A DNA stretch of 64,000 nt from NCBI GenBank assembly GCA_000018565.1, contig CP000875.1, positions 2,371,199 through 2,435,198 of the forward strand, in the 5' to 3' direction. Within the stretch, counting starts at the first letter, position 1, and every line of letters starts with the position of its first letter. The stretch is from Herpetosiphon aurantiacus DSM 785 (GTDB taxonomy: Bacteria; Chloroflexota; Chloroflexia; Chloroflexales; Herpetosiphonaceae). Below are positions 9,434 through 17,357 of this stretch, in pieces. The notes under the pieces were generated by a model that saw only the letters and a program-made list of their open reading frames with translations, was not told the DNA's origin and did no database searches. A program made the translations under genes and the position numbers.

Positions 9434-12340
9434 ATGGCGCAGTTTCGGGTTGGCTCGATTGTTCGCTGTCGGAATCGTGAGTGGGTCGTGCAACCATCAA
9501 CCCATCCTGATATTTTGCAGCTGCGACCACTTGGTGGGATTGATGGCGAAAGCTGTGGGATTTATCTGCCAATCGAGGGCGATACGGTTACAACCGCCCA
9601 GTTTCCGCCACCTGATCCGGCCATGGCTGGCGATTTTGTGGCTGGGCAGTTGTTGCGGAACGCCGCCCGCCTGAGTTTGCGCAATGGGGCTGGGCCATTT
9701 CGGTCGTTGGGCCGCTTGGGTGCACGCCCACGCCCCTACCAGCTTGTGCCGTTGTTGATGGCGCTGCGCCTCGACCCAGTTCGTTTGCTGATTGCCGATG
9801 ATGTTGGGGTTGGTAAAACGGTTGAGGCGGCGTTGATTGTGCGCGAATTGCTCGATCGTGGCGAAATTAAGCGCTTTACGGTGCTGTGCCCGCCGCATCT
9901 CTGCGACCAGTGGAGCCGTGAGTTGGAGCAGAAATTTGGTATCGAGGCAACCGTCGTGCGTTCGAGCACTGCCGCCGCGCTTGATCGCACACTGCCCAAC
10001 GCCGATATTAGTGTCTTCGAGTATTATCCTTTTACGGTTGCTAGCATTGATTACATTAAACATGATCGGCATCGGGCGAACTTTTTGCGAGCTTGCCCCG
10101 AATTGGTGATTGTTGATGAGGTGCATACGGCGGCGCGGCCAAGCGGCCCTGGCTCCGGTCAACAACAACGCTATGATCTGATTCGGGCGGTAGCCGACGA
10201 TCAGGAACGGCATTTGTTGTTGTTGTCGGCCACGCCTCACAGTGGAATTGAGGATGCCTTTGTGTCGTTGTTGGGTTTGCTGCGCCCCGAATTTGAAACC
10301 TATTCGATGACCAACCTTAGCTCCAAGCAGCGCGATTTGCTGGCTCAACATTTTGTGCAGCGCCGCCGTGGCGATGTTGTGCGTTGGTTGGATGAAGAAA
10401 CGCCGTTTCCAAAGCGTGAACATATGTTGCGTGATGCCACTGGCAATCGTGATATTACCTACCGCCTCGCTCAATCATCGGCCTATCGCAGTTTGTTTAA
10501 TGAGGTGTTTGAGTTTGCCCGCGAGTTGGTGCACGAAAGCTTGCGCGAGGCTAATGCACCACGGGTTGCGGCCCGCACGCGGGTGCGCTATTGGGCGGCG
10601 CTCGCCTTGTTGCGCTGTGTGATGAGCAGCCCCGCCGCTGCTGAAAAAGCCTTGATGACTCGCGCTCGCAAAGATCCAACCACCCAAGCTGATGATCTGA
10701 GTTTAACGTTTGATGATGAGCTATTTAGTAGTGCGATTCACGACCGCAGCACACCCGCCGCTGATGATGATGTTGAGCCAACCCATGTGATCGAGGAAGG
10801 CAGCACTGCCAGCGAGGCCGCCCGCTTGCAAAAATTTGCTGAAAAGGCGCGACAATTGCGCGGCGCAAACGACCCCAAGTTGCAAAGTATTGTGCCGATC
10901 GTGGCGCGTTTGCTGAAGGATGATTTTCAGCCAATTATTTATTGTCGCTATATTGCAACCGCTAAGTATGTGGCCGAGGAGTTGACTCGTGCCCTGAAGC
11001 CTGGCAACGATACGCGCATTTTGGCGGTAACTGGCGACCATAGCGAGGAAGAACGCGAAAGTTTAATTGCTGAATTGAGCGCCAGCCCCCGCCGCCTGTT
11101 GGTGGCAACCGATTGTTTGAGCGAGGGCATCAATTTGCAAGAGGCTTTCAATGCGGTGATTCATTACGATTTGCCGTGGAATCCCAATCGTTTGGAGCAA
11201 CGGGAGGGGCGGGTTGATCGCTATGGTCAGCCAGCGCCAGTTGTGCGTATGGCTTTGGTGCGCGGCGAGGATAACCCCATCGACGAGGCGGTGATGCGGG
11301 TGTTGTTGCGCAAAGCAGTCACCATCCATCGCACGCTTGGCATTAGCGTGCCCTTGCCAGTCAGTAATGAAACCGTCGTCGATGCACTGATTGCAACCTT
11401 GTTTAAGCCGCCAGCAACTCAGCTGACCATGTTTGAAGCAATCGATCCGGCGACCTTTGCGGCGGCTGAACAAACCTTGGCCGAGGTCGAGTTGCAGTGG
11501 GCGCAGGCCGAACATCAAGCCGAGCAAAGCCGCACTCGTTTTGCTCAACATCGGATTCAGCCCCAAGAGGTGGCGCGTGAGCTTGAGGAAAGTGATGCGG
11601 TGCTGGGCGATGCTGATACGGTGCGCTCATTTGTGCGTGCTAGTTGTGAACGAATTGGTGCGCCATTGGTGGCGCTGGGTGCGCACGCTCCCGACCATTG
11701 GCGCGTGCCGATTATTCAATTGCCGCTGCCTGTGCGCGAACGGGTCGAGCCGTTGTTGCGTAATAAGGCGACTGAGTTAATCATCACGTTCACGGGGATT
11801 GCTGCTGAGGGCGTGCTGTTGGTTGGGCGTAATCATCCGCTGACGATGGCCTTGGCTGATTATGCCTTGGAAACTGCCTTGACTCCCGAGGATGGTTTGC
11901 CCGTTCCGGCGGCGCGATCAGGGGTGTTGCGTACAAAAGCGGTCGAACGGCGCACCTTTTTGGCCTTGTTGCGGGTGCGGATGCTGATTGCGACCAAACG
12001 CAATGAGCCGCTGTTGGCCGAGGAGTTGGTGGTGGCGGGGTTTGTGCGCGAGCCAGGCGGTTTTCGCAGCCTTGAGCCAGCAGCGGCCCTTGATCTGTTA
12101 ACCAATGCCTTGCCTGATGCTAATATTGCCCACGCTGATCGCGAACACCAATTGCATTCGGCGCTTGATCTGTTGCCGCAGCTCGCCGCCGATCTCACCA
12201 GTTTGGCCCATACTCGTGCCGAACGCTTGGCTGAATCGCACTCACGGGTGCGCACGGCTACGCGCATGGCAGGCAAAGTTAGCGTCGAGCCACATTTGCC
12301 GCCCGATGTGTTGGGTTTGTATGTGTTGTTGCCAGTGTAA
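9434..12340 (+). CDS. drmD: DISARM DrmD-like SNF2 helicase
   Basis: The protein has 968 residues and starts at ATG 9434 behind GAGGTGA. The N-terminus (VGSIVRCRNREWVV ... LRPLGGIDGE ... GIYLPIE) and the segment ARPRPYQLVPLLMALRLDP match my memory of DISARM DrmD. SF2/SNF2 motifs follow: Walker A ADDVGVGKT (K128), DEVH (D228-H231), LLLSATPHSG near 260, SEGINLQEA near 560, and the arginine-finger motif QREGRVDRYGQ (R590-R596). Residues 650-968 form an extended C-terminal domain. It is expected to be a DNA translocase of a restriction-like system and pairs with the methylase gene downstream. In class 1 DISARM this gene sits beside the methylase, as here, but drmA, drmB and drmC are replaced by the divergent McrB-like, nuclease and YprA-like genes. 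Confidence 0.88.
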   Translation: MAQFRVGSIVRCRNREWVVQPSTHPDILQLRPLGGIDGESCGIYLPIEGDTVTTAQFPPPDPAMAGDFVAGQLLRNAARLSLRNGAGPFRSLGRLGARPRPYQLVPLLMALRLDPVRLLIADDVGVGKTVEAALIVRELLDRGEIKRFTVLCPPHLCDQWSRELEQKFGIEATVVRSSTAAALDRTLPNADISVFEYYPFTVASIDYIKHDRHRANFLRACPELVIVDEVHTAARPSGPGSGQQQRYDLIRAVADDQERHLLLLSATPHSGIEDAFVSLLGLLRPEFETYSMTNLSSKQRDLLAQHFVQRRRGDVVRWLDEETPFPKREHMLRDATGNRDITYRLAQSSAYRSLFNEVFEFARELVHESLREANAPRVAARTRVRYWAALALLRCVMSSPAAAEKALMTRARKDPTTQADDLSLTFDDELFSSAIHDRSTPAADDDVEPTHVIEEGSTASEAARLQKFAEKARQLRGANDPKLQSIVPIVARLLKDDFQPIIYCRYIATAKYVAEELTRALKPGNDTRILAVTGDHSEEERESLIAELSASPRRLLVATDCLSEGINLQEAFNAVIHYDLPWNPNRLEQREGRVDRYGQPAPVVRMALVRGEDNPIDEAVMRVLLRKAVTIHRTLGISVPLPVSNETVVDALIATLFKPPATQLTMFEAIDPATFAAAEQTLAEVELQWAQAEHQAEQSRTRFAQHRIQPQEVARELEESDAVLGDADTVRSFVRASCERIGAPLVALGAHAPDHWRVPIIQLPLPVRERVEPLLRNKATELIITFTGIAAEGVLLVGRNHPLTMALADYALETALTPEDGLPVPAARSGVLRTKAVERRTFLALLRVRMLIATKRNEPLLAEELVVAGFVREPGGFRSLEPAAALDLLTNALPDANIAHADREHQLHSALDLLPQLAADLTSLAHTRAERLAESHSRVRTATRMAGKVSVEPHLPPDVLGLYVLLPV

Positions 12341-12346
12341 GGGATC

Positions 12347-12600
12347 ATGCCCTCACCCCCTGACCCCCTCTCCCGCCCAGCAGGCGAGGGGGAAACGAGA
12401 AACCAAAAGCCCCTCGCCCGCCGCAGTGGGAGAGGGGTTGGGGTGAGGGAACGCCCCTCTCCCGCCGAGCGAGCGAGGGAGAAGCATGCGAGCATGAAGG
12501 GTGGAACGCCCCCTCGCCCGCCGCAGTGGGAGCGGGGTTGGGGGTGAGGGCATGCCCCTCGCCCGCCGCAGTGGGAGCGGGGGTTGGGGGTGAGGGAACG
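12347..12600. repeat. Palindromic repeat cluster 3
   Basis: Three or four units of the same family (CATGCCCTCACCCCC start, GGGGGTGAGGGAACG ends) fill the 293-base gap between the SNF2 helicase and methylase genes. The first unit begins seven bases after the helicase stop. Any co-transcript of the two genes would carry this structure between cistrons. A GGGGG Shine-Dalgarno outside the repeat serves the methylase. Confidence 0.88.
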
Positions 12601-12633
12601 CTCATAGCCATATTCTAAGTTTGGGGGAATTTG

Positions 12634-15600
12634 ATGAAATATACGGCGATTATCACCGAGGGCGGGTTGTTGCCTGCCGATATGCTTCAAGCGATTGCTG
12701 AGGGTGAGCAGGGCAGCCTCGCTGGTCAGCGCCCAGCCGATTTTGGCTTGCCTGCCAATCGCCGTATGAGCGATGATATTGCCGCTGCTTGGGGCCAGGT
12801 GCGGGCGCAATGGCAGATTTTTCAGGCGGCAATCGAGCGCCGCCCCCAAGATTCGCACACAACCTTGACCCGCCGTTATTGGGTCGAGCCGTTTTTGCAG
12901 TTGATCGGCTATGAGCCAACCAGCACCAAAAGCGCTCGCCGCGTTGATAATCGCACCTATGCTATCAGTCATTCCGCCGATGAGCACGATGATTCGCCGC
13001 CTATTCATATCGAGGGGATTAAGACTGATATCGACCGCCGCCCCGAAAGTGGTCGCCCACGGATTTCGCCCCACGCTTTGATGCAGGAATATCTCAATAG
13101 CACTGAACATACTTGGGGGATTGTGACCAACGGCAGGCGTTTGCGTTTGCTGCGTGATTCGTCGCAAACTACCCGCCCAAGTTTTGTCGAGTTCGATTTG
13201 GAGTCGCTGGTGACTGGCCAGTTGTTCAATGAGTTTGCGCTGCTTTATCGGATTTTGCATCGCACGCGCTTGCCAATTACCAGCGCCGATACCGCCCAAT
13301 CGTTGCTCGAACAGTATCATCAGCAGGCGCGTGAGGCTGGCGGTCGGGTGCGCGAGGGCTTGCGCGAAGGGGTTGAACGGGCGCTCAAGTTGCTGGGCCA
13401 AGGCTTGTTGCGCCATCCACGCAACAGCGATTTGCGCCAGCGCTTTGCCACCAATCAATTAACTCCGCTGGAATATTATCGCCAGTTGCTCAAGTTGGTC
13501 TATCGCTTGCTGTTTTTGATGGTCGCCGAGGATCGCGGGTTGATCGAGGCCGAAACTGCTAGCGATAAATTATCGGAGTTGGCGCAGCGTGGCACGCCCA
13601 GCGAACGGCTGAAATTGTATTATGAGCATTATAGCGTTGGCCGTTTGCGGCGTTTGGCCGAGGTGCGCGGCGCTGGTCGCGGCCCTTACGATGATATTTG
13701 GATGGCGCTGCAACAAACGTTTCGGATTTTTGAGGGTACTGATCTTAAAGCCAATCGCTTGGGCATCGCAGCGCTCGATGGCGATTTGTTTGGCGAAGGC
13801 GCGATTGGGGCGCTCGAAACTGCTCATTTGCGTAATGCCGATGTTTTAGCGGCGCTGCGGGCGCTCTCGATCTATGCCGATCCGCAGTCGCGGGCTTTGC
13901 GGCGGGTCAATTATGCGGCGCTCGATGTCGAGGAGCTGGGTAGTGTCTATGAGTCGTTGCTCGATTATCGTCCGGTGGTCGCTGGCACAAGCTTCGATTT
14001 GGTCGCTGGCACCGAGCGCAAAACCACAGGCTCGTATTACACTCGCCCCGAATTGGTGCAGGAGCTGATCAAGAGTGCGCTTGAGCCAATTATTGCTGAA
14101 CGCTTGCGCGATAAAAACCCGGAACAGGCACTGCTCTCAATTACGGTCTGCGACCCCGCTTGTGGTTCGGGCCACTTTTTGCTGGCCGCTGCTCGCCGCA
14201 TTGGGCGCGAACTGGCACGGGTGCGCTCCGGCGAGGATCAGCCAACGCCCGATCAGTTTCGCCATGCGGTGCGCGATGTGATTACTCACTGTATTTATGG
14301 AGTCGATTTCAATCCGTTGGCGGTCGATTTGTGTAAATTGGCGCTGTGGATCGAGGGCCATTGCGCGGGCATGCCGCTTTCGTTTATTGATTATCATATT
14401 CGTTGGGGCAATAGTTTGGTTGGCGCAACTGAAGAACTGGTTAATCAAGGGATTCCCGATGATGCGTTTAAACCGGTGACTGGCGACGATAAAACGATCG
14501 CGAGCAATTTGCGCAAACGCAACAAGCGCGAACGTGAGGATATTGCCAGCGGCCAAATTACCATGAATCTTGCGCCCAGCCAGCTTGATCATGCGACGCT
14601 CGGTCGGGCCACACGCCAACTTGAGGCCTTGCCCGATGATAGTGTGGCGGCAGTGCGGGCCAAAGCGGCTCGCTACGCCCGCATGCGCGAGCAAGAACGC
14701 CCAAACTGGACGCGCTACAATCTTTGGACGGCGGCTTTTTTCCAGCCGATTACCAAGGATACGCTGCCGCTGATTCCAACTAGCGCTACCTTGCACGCCT
14801 TTGATACGGCCCGCCAAAGCGTCAGCGCTGGCCTGCTGGCTTGGGTCGATGGCCTTGCCGACCAGCCTGAAATGCGCTTTTTTCATTGGGAGTTGGAGTT
14901 TCCGCATATTTGTGGCGAAGGTAGCCCGCGTGGTTTTGATGTGATTTTGGGCAACCCGCCGTGGGAGCGGATTAAGCTGCAAGAGCAAGAGCATTGGGTC
15001 GATGTAGCCGAGATTCGCGAGGCGGCCAATAAAGCGGCGCGTGAGAAGTTGCTCAAGGCGTGGGCCAGCAGCAGCGAACCAAGCAAGCAACAGCGTTATG
15101 CCAAATTTGAGCATGCCAAATATATTGCCGAGGCTGCTAGCCGCTTTATTCGGGTTTCGCAGCGCTACCCACTGACGGCGGTTGGCGATGTTAATACCTA
15201 TGCCTTGTTTTCCGAGCTTGATCGCGATTTGATCAATCGTAAAGGCCGCGCAGGCATTATTGTGCCAACTGGCATCGCCACCGATGATACAACTAAAGCC
15301 TTTTTTGGCGATTTAATCAAGAAACAATCATTAGAAAGGTTGATTGGTTTTGAAAATGAAGCATTTATTTTTCCTGAAGTACATAACGCTTTCAAATTCT
15401 GTGCACTTACAATGGTAGGAAATGATATTTCTAGCGAAACCCCTGACTTCATTTTCTTATGTAGGTATTTTAGTGATATAGAACAGGATGCTAGACATTT
15501 TAATATGACTAGCGATGAATTCGCCTTAATTAATCCCAATACTTTGAATTGCCCTATATTTCGTACTAAAACTGATGCACAGTTAACGAAAAAAATTTAT

Positions 15601-16635
15601 CGGATTGCCCCAATCTTAGATAACCAAAAAACGAAACGAAATCCTTGGAATATATCGTTTGGTACAATGTTTCATATGGCAAATGATAGTGGTTTATTTA
15701 AAAACGAATCCTCACGCGATAGAATGCCTTTATATGAAGCAAAAATGATATGGCAATTTGATCATCGATTTGCATCACTCATAGGCAAAGAAAATGCAGG
15801 CAACAGATTATCCAGAAAATATGAAGGCTGGTATGGTGCAGATTATGGCAACCCAGAAGATCTTCCAATTCCTACATACTGGATTGATAGAGAGAGTATA
15901 GAGGATCGTATTCCAAGTAAGCATCAAAATAAGTGGTTATTGGTATTTCGTGATATTACTAGCAGTGTTGTTGAACGAACGGCGATTTTTAGCCTGATTC
16001 CACGAGTGGCGGTAGGCCATACCGCACCTTTGATTTTCCTAACAGATATTAATTCTAGTTTGTTTTCCTGCTTCTTAAGCATAGTTAATAGCCTTTGCTT
16101 TGACTACATAGTACGACAGAAGATTGGTGGCACACATTTAACCTTTGGCTATGTCAAACAACTGCCCGTGCTGCCACCCGAACGCTTTGATGCAGCCCAG
16201 CTAGCCTTCATCGTGCCACGGGTTTTAGAGCTGGTCTATACCGCGTGGGATCTGCAACCGTTCGCCGCAGATGTTTGGGCCGAACTTGATGAAACGGGGC
16301 GGCAGGCACTTTTAGCCCAAAACGCCGAGTGCAACCGAGATGCGCCGCCGGAGTGGTTCAGCCCACGTGATGGTTTTGCTTTGCCACCCTTCCGCTGGAG
16401 CGACGAACGGCGGGCGGTGTTGCGAGCCGAGCTTGATGCGCGGATTGCGCGATTGTATGGGCTAAGCCGCGACGAACTGCGCTACATCCTCGATCCGGCT
16501 GAAGTCTATGGCCCCGACTTCCCGGGCGAAACCTTCCGCGTGTTGAAAGAAAAAGAGCTGAAACAGTATGGTGAGTATCGCACGCGGCGTTTAGTGCTCG
16601 AAGCGTGGGATGGGGAGGATGCCCTCACCCCCTAG
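12634..16635 (+). CDS. N6-adenine DNA methyltransferase, DISARM/BREX-like (DrmMI-type)
   Basis: The protein has 1333 residues from ATG 12634 (GGGG seven bases upstream; a TTG at 12631 is in frame). A long N-terminal domain precedes the Rossmann methylase core, with SAM motif DPACGSG (D507-G513) and catalytic motif IV NPPW (N774-W777), an Eco57I/PglX-type gamma-class adenine methylase. Residues about 892-1170 (15310-16145), just after the catalytic core where target recognition domains sit, are much more AT-rich than both flanks. By hand count, GC is 21 of 60 in bases 15361-15420 against 31 of 60 in 14701-14760. It most likely marks host DNA as self for the helicase and nuclease genes around it. 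The last codons (ALTP) and the TAG stop come from the palindromic repeat starting at 16619, so the original C-terminus may have been altered. Confidence 0.88.
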   Translation: MKYTAIITEGGLLPADMLQAIAEGEQGSLAGQRPADFGLPANRRMSDDIAAAWGQVRAQWQIFQAAIERRPQDSHTTLTRRYWVEPFLQLIGYEPTSTKSARRVDNRTYAISHSADEHDDSPPIHIEGIKTDIDRRPESGRPRISPHALMQEYLNSTEHTWGIVTNGRRLRLLRDSSQTTRPSFVEFDLESLVTGQLFNEFALLYRILHRTRLPITSADTAQSLLEQYHQQAREAGGRVREGLREGVERALKLLGQGLLRHPRNSDLRQRFATNQLTPLEYYRQLLKLVYRLLFLMVAEDRGLIEAETASDKLSELAQRGTPSERLKLYYEHYSVGRLRRLAEVRGAGRGPYDDIWMALQQTFRIFEGTDLKANRLGIAALDGDLFGEGAIGALETAHLRNADVLAALRALSIYADPQSRALRRVNYAALDVEELGSVYESLLDYRPVVAGTSFDLVAGTERKTTGSYYTRPELVQELIKSALEPIIAERLRDKNPEQALLSITVCDPACGSGHFLLAAARRIGRELARVRSGEDQPTPDQFRHAVRDVITHCIYGVDFNPLAVDLCKLALWIEGHCAGMPLSFIDYHIRWGNSLVGATEELVNQGIPDDAFKPVTGDDKTIASNLRKRNKREREDIASGQITMNLAPSQLDHATLGRATRQLEALPDDSVAAVRAKAARYARMREQERPNWTRYNLWTAAFFQPITKDTLPLIPTSATLHAFDTARQSVSAGLLAWVDGLADQPEMRFFHWELEFPHICGEGSPRGFDVILGNPPWERIKLQEQEHWVDVAEIREAANKAAREKLLKAWASSSEPSKQQRYAKFEHAKYIAEAASRFIRVSQRYPLTAVGDVNTYALFSELDRDLINRKGRAGIIVPTGIATDDTTKAFFGDLIKKQSLERLIGFENEAFIFPEVHNAFKFCALTMVGNDISSETPDFIFLCRYFSDIEQDARHFNMTSDEFALINPNTLNCPIFRTKTDAQLTKKIYRIAPILDNQKTKRNPWNISFGTMFHMANDSGLFKNESSRDRMPLYEAKMIWQFDHRFASLIGKENAGNRLSRKYEGWYGADYGNPEDLPIPTYWIDRESIEDRIPSKHQNKWLLVFRDITSSVVERTAIFSLIPRVAVGHTAPLIFLTDINSSLFSCFLSIVNSLCFDYIVRQKIGGTHLTFGYVKQLPVLPPERFDAAQLAFIVPRVLELVYTAWDLQPFAADVWAELDETGRQALLAQNAECNRDAPPEWFSPRDGFALPPFRWSDERRAVLRAELDARIARLYGLSRDELRYILDPAEVYGPDFPGETFRVLKEKELKQYGEYRTRRLVLEAWDGEDALTP

Positions 16636-16778
16636 TCCCCTCTCCCGCCGAGCGAGCGAGGGGGAAGGGAAGCCCTCACCCCCTGACCCCCTCTCCCGCT
16701 GCGGCGAGCGAGGGGGAACCACTAATCGAAAAGCCCCTCGCCCATCGCAATGGGAGAGGGGTTGGGGGTGAGGGAACA
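16619..16778. repeat. Palindromic repeat cluster 4
   Basis: Two units of the CCCTCACCCCC/GGGGGTGAGGG family. The first 17 bases overlap the end of the methylase gene and supply its stop codon (CCCCCTAG). The 3' edge lies 22 bases before the DUF559 gene. With cluster 5 it brackets that gene. Confidence 0.88.
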
Positions 16779-16800
16779 CTCAATCAAAGGAATACGTTGT

Positions 16801-17166
16801 ATGGATCGGTTGCAAATTCCTTATCACCTAGCTCAAAAAATTCAAGCGATTGCCCAGACATTTCGTAAAGTGGCAACGCCGAGCGAAGCGCTTTTGTGGG
16901 AGGCAATCCGTGGGCGAAAACTTGATGGGCGAAAGTTTCGGCGGCAACATCCAATTGGCAGTTTTATTGTCGATTTTATCTGTATTGAGGAAATGCTGAT
17001 TGTCGAGGTTGATGGAGCGATTCATTCCGACCAATACGAGGCCGATGCTGAACGGCAAGCCTTGTTAGAATGTTTGGGCTATCGGGTGTTGCGGTTGACT
17101 GCAGATAGCGTTGAACACGATTTACCCAATGCATTAGCGGCAATTCAGGGAATGTGGTGTATTTGA
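16801..17166 (+). CDS. DUF559 (Vsr-like) small endonuclease-domain protein
   Basis: The protein has 121 residues from ATG 16801 with AAAGGA about ten bases upstream; an earlier in-frame ATG at 16750 lies inside the palindromic repeat and is unlikely. The pattern TPSEALLWEAIRGRKLDGRKFRRQHPIGSFIVDF followed by LIVEVDGAIH is that of DUF559 proteins, a compact PD-(D/E)XK/Vsr-like fold; the D of VDF and the E of VEVDG are candidate catalytic residues. DUF559 proteins occur in many copies in Chloroflexota and cyanobacteria, and I know of no settled function. Here the gene sits between two clusters of the palindromic repeat, at the edge of the defence island. It could be a nicking or repair enzyme, a defence accessory, or the enzyme that moves the repeats. 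Confidence 0.85.
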   Translation: MDRLQIPYHLAQKIQAIAQTFRKVATPSEALLWEAIRGRKLDGRKFRRQHPIGSFIVDFICIEEMLIVEVDGAIHSDQYEADAERQALLECLGYRVLRLTADSVEHDLPNALAAIQGMWCI

Positions 17167-17168
17167 GC

Positions 17169-17273
17169 ATGCCCTCACCCCCTAACCCCCTCTCCCGCCG
17201 AGCGAGCGAGGGGGAACCACGAAACGAACGCCCCTCGCCCGCCGCAGTGGGAGAGGGGTTGGGGTGAGGGAAC
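17169..17273. repeat. Palindromic repeat cluster 5
   Basis: A full-length unit running from CATGCCCTCACCCCC to GGGGTGAGGGAAC, starting four bases after the DUF559 stop codon. The remaining 84 bases before the next gene contain its Shine-Dalgarno (AAGGAGG) and no other feature I can support. Confidence 0.88.
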
Positions 17274-17357
17274 GCCACTTGGTAGGAAATGTCAAGTTTT
17301 TTGGGCTGCGCTCAGCTAGAGTAACTGCATCTGAGATTCGTTCAAGGAGGCAGCTCT

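Noticed and set aside
11860-13458. A 532-codon minus-strand frame across the end of the SNF2 helicase and start of the methylase
   Set aside because: It runs antisense through two well-supported genes and a repeat cluster and has no recognisable domain. It reflects the codon bias of the plus-strand genes.
9434-16635. Simple type II or type I restriction-modification system
   Set aside because: There is no specificity subunit or HsdR. The helicase has the DrmD-type N-terminus and the locus continues on the other strand with McrB-like and YprA-like genes.
16750-16800. Longer N-terminus for the DUF559 protein
   Set aside because: The extra residues are translated repeat. The ATG at 16801 has its own AAAGGA and fits the family start.
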